64,000 bases of DNA from Paenimyroides ummariense (GTDB taxonomy: Bacteria > Bacteroidota > Bacteroidia > Flavobacteriales > Flavobacteriaceae): positions 35,508 to 99,507 of the forward strand of contig NZ_FOVI01000012.1 of assembly GCF_900115115.1 (NCBI RefSeq), read 5' to 3'. The notes under the pieces were generated by a model that searched no databases, was not told where the DNA came from, and saw only the letters and a list, made by a program, of their open reading frames with translations. The position numbers and the translations under genes are program-made. Below, in pieces: positions 27,254 through 35,535 of this stretch; position 1 is the first letter of the stretch; each line of letters starts with the position of its first letter.

Positions 27254-28508
27254 ATGTATGCTTTAGTTGATTGTAATAATTTTTATGTAAGTTGCGAACG
27301 AATTTTTAAGCCCAACTTACGCCACCAGCCCATTGTTGTTTTAAGTAATAACGACGGCTGTGTTATTTCGCGATCTAACGAAGCTAAAAAACTCGGTATT
27401 CCTATGGCTGCGGCTGCGTTTGAATACAAAAGCAAGTTTAAGGAATTAGGTATTCACGTGTTTTCATCAAATTATGCACTATATGGAGATATGAGCAACA
27501 GAGTATATCGTATCCTTCAAAATTACACGCCCGAAGTTGAAGTATATTCTATTGATGAATGTTTTCTGCATTTCAATAATTTTTCCAATCATGCACTTGA
27601 TGAATGTTGTAGAAAATTACGTGGGGAAATTCTACAAAAAACACTTCTTCCTACCTGTATCGGCATCGCTCCAACCAAGGCGTTGGCAAAAGCGGCCAAT
27701 CATATCGCAAAGAAATTCCCGCAGTTAGAAGGTGTTCATTTGATCGATACCGATGAAAAACGGCTAAAAGCACTGCAATGGTTGAATATTGAAGATGTTT
27801 GGGGAATTGGCAGACGCATGTCTAAAAAACTAAAAAGCAAAGGTGTTCACAAAGCCATTCAGTTTACAGAACTTCCCGATGAATATGTAAGAAGGCAGTT
27901 TTCGGTAGTAGGACTTCGATTGAAAAAAGAATTAGAAGGAATTTCGGTTTTAGAAATGGAAGAATTGCAATCGAAAAAACATATTGCCACCACCCGATCT
28001 TTTGATACCACTTATACCGATAAGGAATATCTTACAGAACGCAATTACCACTTTTGCCGTAACCTGTGCTGCCAAACTGCGCAAACAAAAGGCAACCTGC
28101 CAGTTGGTAACTATTTTTGTTTATACCAATAGGTTTAACGAGCAACAGGAACAATATTCAAGGTCAATCAATGTGAGTATTCCCTACCCGACCAATTCTG
28201 ATATTGAAATCGCCAAGTATGCCAAAAAAGGATTGGATATCATTTTTAAAGCGGGTTTCCATTACAAAAAAGCCGGCGTAATTGTGGGTGGAATTGCTCC
28301 GGAAAACGAAAAGCAGTTTAATTTGTTCGAAGAAGAACCTTTTAAACACCGCGAAATAATGGATACCATGGATAAACTGAATTCCAAATACGGAACACAG
28401 AAATTAAAATTGGGGTCGCAGGCATTAGACAAAACTTGGCAAATGCGTCAGGATCATTTAAGTCCGAATTACACCACCAAATGGAATGATATTTTAGAAG
28501 TACAATGA
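27254..28508 (+). pseudogene. umuC: umuC, Y-family DNA polymerase V catalytic subunit, frameshifted
   Basis: Error-prone translesion polymerase. Codons 1-263 read in one frame with catalytic Asp6 (ALVDCNNFYVSC) and Asp101-Glu102 (YSIDECF). After about 28043 the family sequence continues in another frame (TTFAVTCAAKLRKQ, QYSRSINVSIPYPTN, MRQDHLSPNYTT) to 28508. One extra base around 28043-28044 explains it; deleting it gives about 417 residues, the normal UmuC length. Uncorrected, translation stops at 28132 after 292 residues, with palm, fingers and thumb but most of the little-finger and C-terminal domains lost. Could be a true mutation, a sequencing error or, less likely, programmed +1 shifting. 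Confidence 0.85.
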
Positions 28509-28960
28509 TACAGTTTATAAAATTTGGCAGCGAATTAGAATATTTACCCATTAATACCAATGGCAAAAAATATTATGTGCAATTACGTGAAGGTGTGAAT
28601 GCCGGATTTCCATCACCTGCAGAAGATTTTTTGAACGACCGTATAAGTTTAGACGAGCTGTATCTTTCTAAAATTGAATCAACTTTTGTAAACCGCGTAA
28701 AAGGCTTATCGATGTATCCTGATTATCTGGAAAATGACATTTTAATTTTACGATCAGATTACGAACCTCAGCACGGCGATGATGTAGTGGTATCAATCAA
28801 TTCATCGGAATACACCTTAAAACGCTACGATAAAATAAATTCTAAATTAGTCGCATTAAACCCAGAATACACTAATTCTGTAATAATCAATGAAGATGAC
28901 GAAGTAGTTATTTTAGGTGTGGTTGATGCTTTGGTTAGAAATATTAAAAAAAGGAGGTAA
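28505..28960 (+). CDS. umuD: UmuD-like S24 peptidase / polymerase V accessory subunit
   Basis: A 151-residue LexA/UmuD-type autoprotease. The self-cleavage pair Ala33-Gly34 sits in NAGFPSPAEDF; the Ser69 (GLSMYP) and Lys106 (YTLKRY) dyad is intact. In the SOS response RecA filaments trigger cleavage, and the processed dimer joins UmuC. Its ATG overlaps the umuC stop (ATGA), in the order umuC-umuD, the reverse of the E. coli operon. The N-terminal arm up to the cleavage site is 33 residues. Its partner gene here is frameshifted. Confidence 0.92.
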   Translation: MIQFIKFGSELEYLPINTNGKKYYVQLREGVNAGFPSPAEDFLNDRISLDELYLSKIESTFVNRVKGLSMYPDYLENDILILRSDYEPQHGDDVVVSINSSEYTLKRYDKINSKLVALNPEYTNSVIINEDDEVVILGVVDALVRNIKKRR

Positions 28961-29069
28961 CTTTCTACATAATTTTAATAGTTACACATCATTATTTCCA
29001 GATTACAATTTAAAAGACTGTTATTTAATTAAAAAAATTCACTATCTTTAATGATTAATCAAAGAAATT

Positions 29070-30065
29070 ATGAAAAAAACTACTTTTTTAGCCATTATAG
29101 CACTTTTGCTTTTTAACAGTGTAAATGCACAGGTATTGTACGATGAAGATTTTGACAATTTTCAACTAGGTAATTTAAGTACTGACCTTACGGGTGCTGC
29201 ACCTGGACAAGGAGGTTGGTATGTAACATCGCAAACAAATAATATAAAAGCAGAAATTATAAACGAAGCTGGACGAGGCAAAGTTATAGGCTTTGGATGG
29301 TCTAATAGTCAGCCTAGTTTTATCTCTGTAAAAATATCTCTAAAAGATATATCTTCTCTTTGGAATAGTCGACTACCCTCTAATAATATTTTTAAGATGG
29401 AATACGAGTTATATATTAAAAAAAATGATCTTCAATCTGCAGATTTTTTGTTTGGAGTAAGCACATTTGATATGTCGGGCAAATACTTGAGTCAAACTTA
29501 CAGCAAAATAATAAATAAAATTTTAGTACTGGGAGGTAGCGGTTTACTTAATGGATTTAATGTTCCATACAATTATACTTGGGTAAAGGTTGAAGTATTT
29601 CATGATTATAATACATTCCAAACTTATTATCATATACCGGCTCTAAAGTTTTTATTAACGCAAAGCATGTTAAATAAAACGTTACCAGAATCAACAATAG
29701 ATACTATTACGATGGGGCTTTCACTTCATAATTTTACTTATTCAAACTCCCTGGTTAAGATTGACAATTTAAAACTATCAGCCATTTCAACACTGCCAAA
29801 TTTTTTAAATACAAATAGTTATATTTCTAGAAAATTCAATCTGTATCCCAACCCTGCAACAAACATTGTAAACATTACCAATAGTGAGAACATTGTTGTT
29901 AAACAAGTTGAAATTTATGATTTAGCAGGTAAATTAATCAACACCCAAAACTTTAATAACGAAGCAGAGATACAACTAAATATTGAAACATTAACAAGCG
30001 GAACTTACTTGCTGCATTTACATACAAATGAGGGTATGGCAGTTAAGAAATTAATTAAAAAATAA
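29070..30065 (+). CDS. T9SS-sorted secreted protein, paralogue 1
   Basis: A 331-residue secreted protein: signal peptide (1-21, ending VNAQ), a middle domain of unknown fold with a lectin-like look (FDNFQLGNLST near the start, then beta-rich), and a C-terminal type A T9SS sorting domain (about 255-331: FNLYPNPATNIVNI, YDLAGKLI, LTSGTYLLHL, KKLIKK). It is exported across the outer membrane and either anchored or released. The next gene is a diverged copy with a near-identical signal peptide and sorting domain. Function unknown; binding to polysaccharide is only a guess. Confidence 0.85.
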   Translation: MKKTTFLAIIALLLFNSVNAQVLYDEDFDNFQLGNLSTDLTGAAPGQGGWYVTSQTNNIKAEIINEAGRGKVIGFGWSNSQPSFISVKISLKDISSLWNSRLPSNNIFKMEYELYIKKNDLQSADFLFGVSTFDMSGKYLSQTYSKIINKILVLGGSGLLNGFNVPYNYTWVKVEVFHDYNTFQTYYHIPALKFLLTQSMLNKTLPESTIDTITMGLSLHNFTYSNSLVKIDNLKLSAISTLPNFLNTNSYISRKFNLYPNPATNIVNITNSENIVVKQVEIYDLAGKLINTQNFNNEAEIQLNIETLTSGTYLLHLHTNEGMAVKKLIKK

Positions 30066-30108
30066 GACTAACCATTTTATTATAATAAATAATTAAACCA
30101 AAGAAATT

Positions 30109-31173
30109 ATGAAAAAAACTACTTTTTTAGCTTTTACAGCACTTTTACTTTTTAATAGTATAAATGCACAAGTATTATTAAATGATAATTTTGATAATTA
30201 CACATTAGGTAATTTAGGAACCGATCCTAACGGCATTATACCAGGACAAGGTGGGTGGTTAACATCGACCAATAACACTGCAATACCCAACAATAATTCT
30301 ACTACTATTACAAACGAACCTTTTAGAGGCAAAGCACTTACATTAACCAATACAAAAGATAAATATATAAGTGTAAAAAAAGAGTTGAATTCACTGATAG
30401 ACCAACATACAAACGGAAATAATGTGATTAAATTTGAAATTGATTATTATACTGGATCACAGTACTACACAGCTTCTGCACCTAACACTACCCCCCATAC
30501 TTTCATAACTTTTACAACCAATCATAAAAGTTTATTTACACTAGCTCACCACGTAAGATCTCAAGAAGCTTATATTTATGCACTTTACCCAGAAAGTGAT
30601 TCAAAACATAATGAGATTAAATTAGGCAATGGCACTTTAGGAGATCAGTTACCAGTTAACACATGGGTTACTTTTATAGTTTATTTAGATTATAACAATA
30701 AAAAGATATATTTTGAAACACCTTACTTCAATAAAGTTACTGTTGGCGATTTTTTAAGCAAAAGTACATCAACCAACTTAATAGATGATTTCAAACCTAC
30801 TTCTGTTCATTTAAGCTCTACCGCAAACATAATTAACGCCTCGCAAATGGATCATAAATACGATAATATTAAAATAACGAGACTAAAAACAGTTCCTACA
30901 AATATTATCGCTTTAAGTATTAACGAACAGTTAGCACAAAGTTTTAATTTATACCCCAACCCAGCAACAAATGTGATTAACATAACTAACAGCGAAAACA
31001 TCTCTGTAAAACAAGTTGAAATTTATGATATAACTGGCAAGTTAATCAACTCACAAAACTTTAATAACGAAACAGAAATACAGCTAAATATTGAAAACCT
31101 AACAAGTGGAACTTACTTATTGCATTTGCATACGAATGAAGGTGTAGCTGTAAAAAAAATGATTAAAAAGTAA
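30109..31173 (+). CDS. T9SS-sorted secreted protein, paralogue 2
   Basis: A 354-residue tandem paralogue of the preceding gene. Both start MKKTTFLA, share the FDNYTLGNLGTDPNG/FDNFQLGNLSTDLTG segment, a GQGGW pattern, and nearly the same sorting domain (FNLYPNPATNVINI through KKMIKK). The central domains have diverged strongly. The 43-base gap holds no clear promoter or terminator, so the pair may be one transcript. The shared ends with diverged centres suggest duplication followed by selection on the exposed part. Confidence 0.85.
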   Translation: MKKTTFLAFTALLLFNSINAQVLLNDNFDNYTLGNLGTDPNGIIPGQGGWLTSTNNTAIPNNNSTTITNEPFRGKALTLTNTKDKYISVKKELNSLIDQHTNGNNVIKFEIDYYTGSQYYTASAPNTTPHTFITFTTNHKSLFTLAHHVRSQEAYIYALYPESDSKHNEIKLGNGTLGDQLPVNTWVTFIVYLDYNNKKIYFETPYFNKVTVGDFLSKSTSTNLIDDFKPTSVHLSSTANIINASQMDHKYDNIKITRLKTVPTNIIALSINEQLAQSFNLYPNPATNVINITNSENISVKQVEIYDITGKLINSQNFNNETEIQLNIENLTSGTYLLHLHTNEGVAVKKMIKK

Positions 31174-31237
31174 TCAATCTATTAAAAGGAACGTTTCTAA
31201 ATTAAATGAGGTAAGAAAAAATCACCAACATTATTGC

Positions 31238-31245
31238 TAGTTTTG
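31238..31245 (+). promoter_or_regulatory. Promoter -7 box of the CDGSH protein gene
   Basis: TAGTTTTG, a perfect TAnnTTTG, 25 bases before the ATG. Confidence 0.6.
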
Positions 31246-31270
31246 TGGTAAACTAATAACACATACAACT

Positions 31271-31495
31271 ATGTCAACAACAAAACTTACCATTAATGAC
31301 AACGGATCGGTAAAAATTGAAGGAGATTTCGAAATTGTAGATAAAAACGGAAACGCTTACGGATTGCAAGGTAGAACGGTACTATCTATCTGTCGATGCG
31401 GTTTGTCTAAAAACAAGCCTTTTTGCGACGGCGCACACAAAGGACATTTTGAACACAATGCCGTTGCATTTGACCTTCCGCCTAAAAAAGTATAA
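31271..31495 (+). CDS. CDGSH-type iron-sulfur protein
   Basis: A 74-residue small protein of the CDGSH (mitoNEET-like) group that binds a redox-active [2Fe-2S] cluster through three Cys and one His. The ligands are Cys41, Cys43, Cys52 and His56 in CRCGLSKNKPFCDGAHKG. No membrane segment, so cytosolic, unlike mitoNEET. The partner is unknown. It is monocistronic between its own promoter box and a hairpin terminator. Confidence 0.92.
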   Translation: MSTTKLTINDNGSVKIEGDFEIVDKNGNAYGLQGRTVLSICRCGLSKNKPFCDGAHKGHFEHNAVAFDLPPKKV

Positions 31496-31504
31496 ATAAA
31501 CAAA

Positions 31505-31530
31505 AGCCTTACATTTCTGTAAGGTTTTTA
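31505..31530 (+). terminator. Terminator of the CDGSH gene
   Basis: CCTTACA (31507-31513) pairs with TGTAAGG (31518-31524), followed by T5. The same CCTTACATTTCTGTAAGG hairpin recurs about 115 bases downstream. Confidence 0.75.
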
Positions 31531-31614
31531 TTTTACTACCGTCTTTGTAGACTAACCTAAAGCCCTATAATTTTTAAGCAGTATGCTCGAACCTAAAAAG
31601 AAGCATATGCTACA

Positions 31615-31646
31615 AACAAAAAAGCCTTACATTTCTGTAAGGCTTT
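31615..31646 (-). terminator. Terminator of the tRNA-Asn cluster
   Basis: AAAGCCTTACA (31621-31631) pairs perfectly with TGTAAGGCTTT (31636-31646); on the minus strand T follows. It repeats the stem and loop of the terminator at 31505-31530. Confidence 0.75.
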
Positions 31647-31656
31647 ATGAATTTTG

Positions 31657-31730
31657 CTCCCCCTCTTGGGCTCGAACCAAGGACCCTCTGATTAACAGTC
31701 AGATGCTCTAACCAACTGAGCTAAGGAGGA
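31657..31730 (-). tRNA. tRNA-Asn (GTT), copy 3 in transcription order
   Basis: Cloverleaf read on the minus strand: acceptor TCCTCCT/AGGGGGA, D stem GCTC/GAGC, anticodon stem TCTGA/TCAGA with loop CTGTTAA (anticodon GTT), T arm CTTGG-TTCGAGC-CCAAG. CCA not encoded. Identical in sequence to the next two genes. Confidence 0.96.
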
Positions 31731-31770
31731 AACTTAAAATATTAAAATTGTTCACTGCTTTCGCAATTTG

Positions 31771-31844
31771 CTCCCCCTCTTGGGCTCGAACCAAGGACCC
31801 TCTGATTAACAGTCAGATGCTCTAACCAACTGAGCTAAGGAGGA
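31771..31844 (-). tRNA. tRNA-Asn (GTT), copy 2
   Basis: Same 74-base sequence as the neighbouring copies, 40 bases from the copy at 31657. Anticodon GTT. Confidence 0.96.
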
Positions 31845-31904
31845 AACTTAAATTTTAAGTTTTCTATTTTGCAATAAAATTAAGGTGTTGCTTTGGCAAC
31901 TTTG

Positions 31905-31978
31905 CTCCCCCTCTTGGGCTCGAACCAAGGACCCTCTGATTAACAGTCAGATGCTCTAACCAACTGAGCTAAGGAGGA
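31905..31978 (-). tRNA. tRNA-Asn (GTT), copy 1
   Basis: Same 74-base sequence; first of the three in transcription order, preceded by a promoter box at 32003-32010. Confidence 0.96.
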
Positions 31979-32002
31979 AGGTGTGTTACCTTTATTGCGA
32001 TG

Positions 32003-32010
32003 CAAATATA
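32003..32010 (-). promoter_or_regulatory. Promoter -7 box of the tRNA-Asn cluster
   Basis: Minus strand TATATTTG, 24 bases before the first tRNA-Asn. Confidence 0.6.
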
Positions 32011-32061
32011 GAACGATTTTTCCTTTTTGCAAACACCTTTTTTAAAAAATCGTTATTTTTT

Positions 32062-33405
32062 TTACTTGCCTGTTAAGGCTTTGAATATATCGTTTCCGTT
32101 GGCGAACAACAATAAAGCAATAAGTATAACAAAACCAACTGTTTGTGCATATTCTAAGAACTTATCGCTCGGTTTTCTGCCCGAAATCATTTCGTATAAT
32201 AAAAACAATACGTGACCACCGTCTAACGCAGGTATCGGCAATAAATTCATTACCCCTAACATAATCGATAAAAATGCGGTGATGCTCCAAAACATTTCCC
32301 AACTCCAAGTATTCGGAAAAACATCAAATATCGCTTTAAATCCGCCTACGCCTTTGTAAGCTCCCGTATCAGGATTTACAATCATTTTTAATTGTTTCCC
32401 GTATCCCACTAACTGATCAACACCTGTTTGTAAACCAATTGGTATCGACTCTATAAAGCTATGATGATTGGTGGTTAAAGCAAACAAACCTAATTTTTCG
32501 GCATCTTTGTTCGATATCATGGCAGGTGCCACACCAATTTTTCCGTTTTTATCAACTTTTAATGTTACGTTCTGCGCAACATCGTCTCTTTTAATTACAG
32601 CTGGTAACGTTTGATTAGCAAAAGGTTTTAAAAAGCCTTCCATTTGATCGTAATAAGTAATAGTAGTTCCGTTTATCGATACTATAAAATCACGTTCTTT
32701 TAACATCTCTTTGTTAAGCGAAGCATCATCGAATCCGGCTACAATAAAAGGCATACGCGGTACAATTAGTTTGCCGCCTTTGTCTTCTATAATTCCTTGT
32801 ACAAAATCAACAGGCAGTTTAATTTCTTGCTCCACACCGTTGCGGTTCACCACCAATTCTTTAGCGGTTAGCATTTTTGCCTGTGCTTTATCAAAACGTA
32901 CTAATTTTTCGCCATCAATAGATACAATTTTATCTCCCGATTGCATTCCTGCTTTTTTTAAATCATCAGATAGTACCCAAACACCGTCTTTTAAACTTTC
33001 ATTTGCTACGAATCGATCACCATAATACCACGTCATGCCTATGTAAATAACAAACGCCAGTATAAAGTTTACGGTTACACCACCCAACATAATAATTAAA
33101 CGCTGCCATGCCGGTTTTGAACGGAATTCCCACGGTTGCGGTTCTTGCTTCAATTGGTCGGTATCCATGCTTTCATCGATCATTCCGGCAATTTTCACAT
33201 AACCGCCCAATGGCAACCAACCGATTCCGTAAACGGTTTCGCCGATCTTCTTTTTGAATAATGAGAATTTTATATCGAAGAAAAGGTAGAACTTTTCTAC
33301 TCGGGTTTTAAATAATTTTGCCGGGATAAAGTGCCCCAACTCGTGCAATACAATTAATAAAGATAAACTTAATAAAAACTGCGATAACTTAACTAATACG
33401 TCCAT
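32062..33405 (-). CDS. rseP: RIP metalloprotease RseP (site-2 protease, M50)
   Basis: A 447-residue intramembrane zinc protease that cuts membrane-bound anti-sigma factors and leftover signal peptides. The zinc site HELGH is at 21-25 within the first helix, and the third ligand is Asp395 in NLLPIPALDGG. Between them lie further helices and two PDZ-like domains (about 130-200 and 215-295). A C-terminal helix completes the fold. Monocistronic, with its own promoter box 29 bases before the ATG. Confidence 0.95.
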   Translation of the reverse strand: MDVLVKLSQFLLSLSLLIVLHELGHFIPAKLFKTRVEKFYLFFDIKFSLFKKKIGETVYGIGWLPLGGYVKIAGMIDESMDTDQLKQEPQPWEFRSKPAWQRLIIMLGGVTVNFILAFVIYIGMTWYYGDRFVANESLKDGVWVLSDDLKKAGMQSGDKIVSIDGEKLVRFDKAQAKMLTAKELVVNRNGVEQEIKLPVDFVQGIIEDKGGKLIVPRMPFIVAGFDDASLNKEMLKERDFIVSINGTTITYYDQMEGFLKPFANQTLPAVIKRDDVAQNVTLKVDKNGKIGVAPAMISNKDAEKLGLFALTTNHHSFIESIPIGLQTGVDQLVGYGKQLKMIVNPDTGAYKGVGGFKAIFDVFPNTWSWEMFWSITAFLSIMLGVMNLLPIPALDGGHVLFLLYEMISGRKPSDKFLEYAQTVGFVILIALLLFANGNDIFKALTGK

Positions 33406-33434
33406 TAATTACAATACTTTCATTTTGTGTTGCA

Positions 33435-33442
33435 CAAATGTA
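33435..33442 (-). promoter_or_regulatory. rseP promoter -7 box
   Basis: Minus strand TACATTTG, perfect TAnnTTTG, predicting a leader of about 25 bases. Confidence 0.55.
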
Positions 33443-33481
33443 CTATTTTAAGGTTACTATTTGGCAAACAACAGGTTCATT

Positions 33482-35401
33482 TTAATTTTTTATAATTTTT
33501 TTATGATAGGTTTTCTCAGCTGTTTTAATTTCCAGCACGTACATACCACTTGCCAATTGTTCTGACGGGTACGGATTGCTGATATTTTGCGCTACCAGTT
33601 TTCCGCTTACGTTGTAAAGATTCATGGCATCGACTTTGATTTTTTGAGGAATTTCTACCTGAAAAGTTGTTTCTGTCGGGTTTGGAAACACTTTTAATTC
33701 TTCTGCCACAGGGTTTGAAACTTCTTTAAAAGTTACCTGATTGTCTTTACTAACAATATCGTTAAAAGGATTTATTTCGATACCGCTTACCGTTCCCACA
33801 TTGGTATCAACAACAAACTGCTGATTGTTCTGTGTGTGCTGCAAAACTACATTTTCTGTTTGTCCGTTCTCACCTGTCAAGCGTAAAGTAACAGGCATTT
33901 CAAAAAACGATACACCTGCATGAGATGAAGTTTGAGACAATGTGATTTTTGTCTGTTTTGCCGACACAACTTCTGCATTTACCTGATACGAAGGATATCC
34001 TTCGCCATAAATCCAATCGTTAAAAAATTCGGTAAGATCTTTGCCTGATGCGGCTTCCAAATGTTGTTTTACTTGAGTAGTAACGGCATAATTATAAGCA
34101 ATTGCCGGATCGTTCAAGAAATTGCGCATTCCTTGGTAAAAATCCTCATCGCCTAAAACATAGCGCAACATGTGCACCACCATAGAACCTTTATTGTAGG
34201 TTAATCGGCTGCTGAAAATTCGGTTAGAATCCAACGCTTGGGCATCGGTTAAATATACATTTCCTGCCGGTGCCGATGTAATACTGTTGATTTTTCCACC
34301 TTTCCAATTCACAAATTGATTTTGTCCATCTAAATGTTCCACAACCAAACCTGCCATGTATTCAGCAAAACCTTCGTTAATCCAGATATCTTTCCAGCTT
34401 CCGCAGGTAACCTTGTTTCCAAACCAATGATGAGCCAATTCGTGAGCGATCAATCCGCGGGAAAATCCACCCATAAAAGAAACGGTGGTATGTTCCATTC
34501 CTCCACCCCAGCCAAATTCGGCATGACCGTATTTTTCGGTATGAAAAGGATACGTTCCAAACAATTCTTCAAAAACATCCATTATTGGCAGCGTTACCCC
34601 CAACTGACTTACGCTTGAATTATAATTTTCGGGATACAGATAATTAACCACCGGAAACGTATTCGGTGTTGTGCCCGCCGTTTGATTATAAATTTGATAA
34701 TCGGTAACTGCAATGGCTACTAAATACGCCGGAATTGGGAAATTGTGTTTAAAATGTGTCGTTTTTGTACCGTCGGGATTCGTAACCTGTGACTGTTCTA
34801 CTCCGTTAGCAACCGAAACCATTGCCGTTGGTGCAGTAAGGTAAATATCAATAGCATCAACCTTATCGTTTAATGATTGTTTACAAGGCCACCAGTCTTT
34901 TGCTCCGAAAGGCTCAGACAATGTCCAAATTATTGGAGTGTTGTTATGGTAACTCTGTGTAAAAGCTTCATTATCGTTTGGCGGTGTACCTGCATAGGTT
35001 ATCTTTACTTCGCCCTGCGTACCAGATGCTACTGCTTGCGGAAGTTGTATTACCAATTCGTTATTTGCCTGCGTAAACGTAGCCGACTGTGAACCTTGTG
35101 TTACCGCGCTAACGGTAAGTTCATGGCTTAAATCGAAAACAATGGTTTGCAAATTCTGGTTAGGAATAAACTGCGTGGTAACCGTACCGCTTATATAATA
35201 TTGAGATGGATCTACATTCAGTTCCAGTTTCTGATGTTTTACATCGTAGTTAAACGTGTTAGGATTCTGTTTAAATGCCAAACGTTTTTCTGCCGCCTGT
35301 TTTTCATACAAACGGTATTCGTCTTGTGTATTAGCCGAGATCTGTGCCACCGAAGACAACGTGAACAAACCGCAAGCCAGAACAAAAAATGCTCTTTTCA
35401 T
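33482..35401 (-). CDS. Secreted M1-family aminopeptidase with T9SS sorting domain
   Basis: A 639-residue gluzincin peptidase. I place the start at 35401 because MKRAFFVLACGLFTLSSVAQ is a clean signal peptide; a longer frame from 35452 would bury it. The N-terminal beta domain is followed by the catalytic domain with GGMEH (300-304), zinc ligands H320-E-L-A-H324 and Glu343. The C-terminus (about 565-639) is a type A T9SS sorting domain (VFPNPTETTFQVE, YHKKIIKN). It lacks the usual helical fourth domain of large M1 enzymes. Probably cleaves N-terminal residues from extracellular peptides for nutrition. Confidence 0.93.
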   Translation of the reverse strand: MKRAFFVLACGLFTLSSVAQISANTQDEYRLYEKQAAEKRLAFKQNPNTFNYDVKHQKLELNVDPSQYYISGTVTTQFIPNQNLQTIVFDLSHELTVSAVTQGSQSATFTQANNELVIQLPQAVASGTQGEVKITYAGTPPNDNEAFTQSYHNNTPIIWTLSEPFGAKDWWPCKQSLNDKVDAIDIYLTAPTAMVSVANGVEQSQVTNPDGTKTTHFKHNFPIPAYLVAIAVTDYQIYNQTAGTTPNTFPVVNYLYPENYNSSVSQLGVTLPIMDVFEELFGTYPFHTEKYGHAEFGWGGGMEHTTVSFMGGFSRGLIAHELAHHWFGNKVTCGSWKDIWINEGFAEYMAGLVVEHLDGQNQFVNWKGGKINSITSAPAGNVYLTDAQALDSNRIFSSRLTYNKGSMVVHMLRYVLGDEDFYQGMRNFLNDPAIAYNYAVTTQVKQHLEAASGKDLTEFFNDWIYGEGYPSYQVNAEVVSAKQTKITLSQTSSHAGVSFFEMPVTLRLTGENGQTENVVLQHTQNNQQFVVDTNVGTVSGIEINPFNDIVSKDNQVTFKEVSNPVAEELKVFPNPTETTFQVEIPQKIKVDAMNLYNVSGKLVAQNISNPYPSEQLASGMYVLEIKTAEKTYHKKIIKN

Positions 35402-35506
35402 AAAGATACTAATTTGCGTAAAAATACTATTATTTCTTTGAAGTTCAACCACATTGAAACCAAAGAATTATTAACGTAATAGTTACTTATTCACAAAGAA
35501 TTTATG

Positions 35507-35514
35507 TAAATTTG
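35507..35514 (+). promoter_or_regulatory. serS promoter -7 box
   Basis: TAAATTTG, perfect TAnnTTTG, 21 bases before the serS ATG at 35536. Confidence 0.6.
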
Positions 35515-35535
35515 CCGTTTAACAATTATTTATTT

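Noticed and set aside
27984..28508. Separate 174-residue gene after umuC
   Set aside because: Its sequence from about 28044 is the continuation of UmuC after a one-base shift; the part before it is out-of-frame noise.
27254..28508. Programmed +1 frameshifting in umuC
   Set aside because: I see no slippery run, rare-codon pause or stimulatory structure at the shift site, so mutation or sequencing error is simpler; kept only as an option.
31657..31978. Three regularly spaced identical repeats resembling a CRISPR array
   Set aside because: The repeats fold as tRNA-Asn(GTT); spacer lengths differ (40 and 60 bases) and no cas gene is near.
35147..35479. 110-codon plus-strand frame opposite the M1 aminopeptidase
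   Set aside because: Shadow of the signal peptide and N-terminal region of a clear gene; Cys/Phe/Arg-rich composition is typical of antisense reading.
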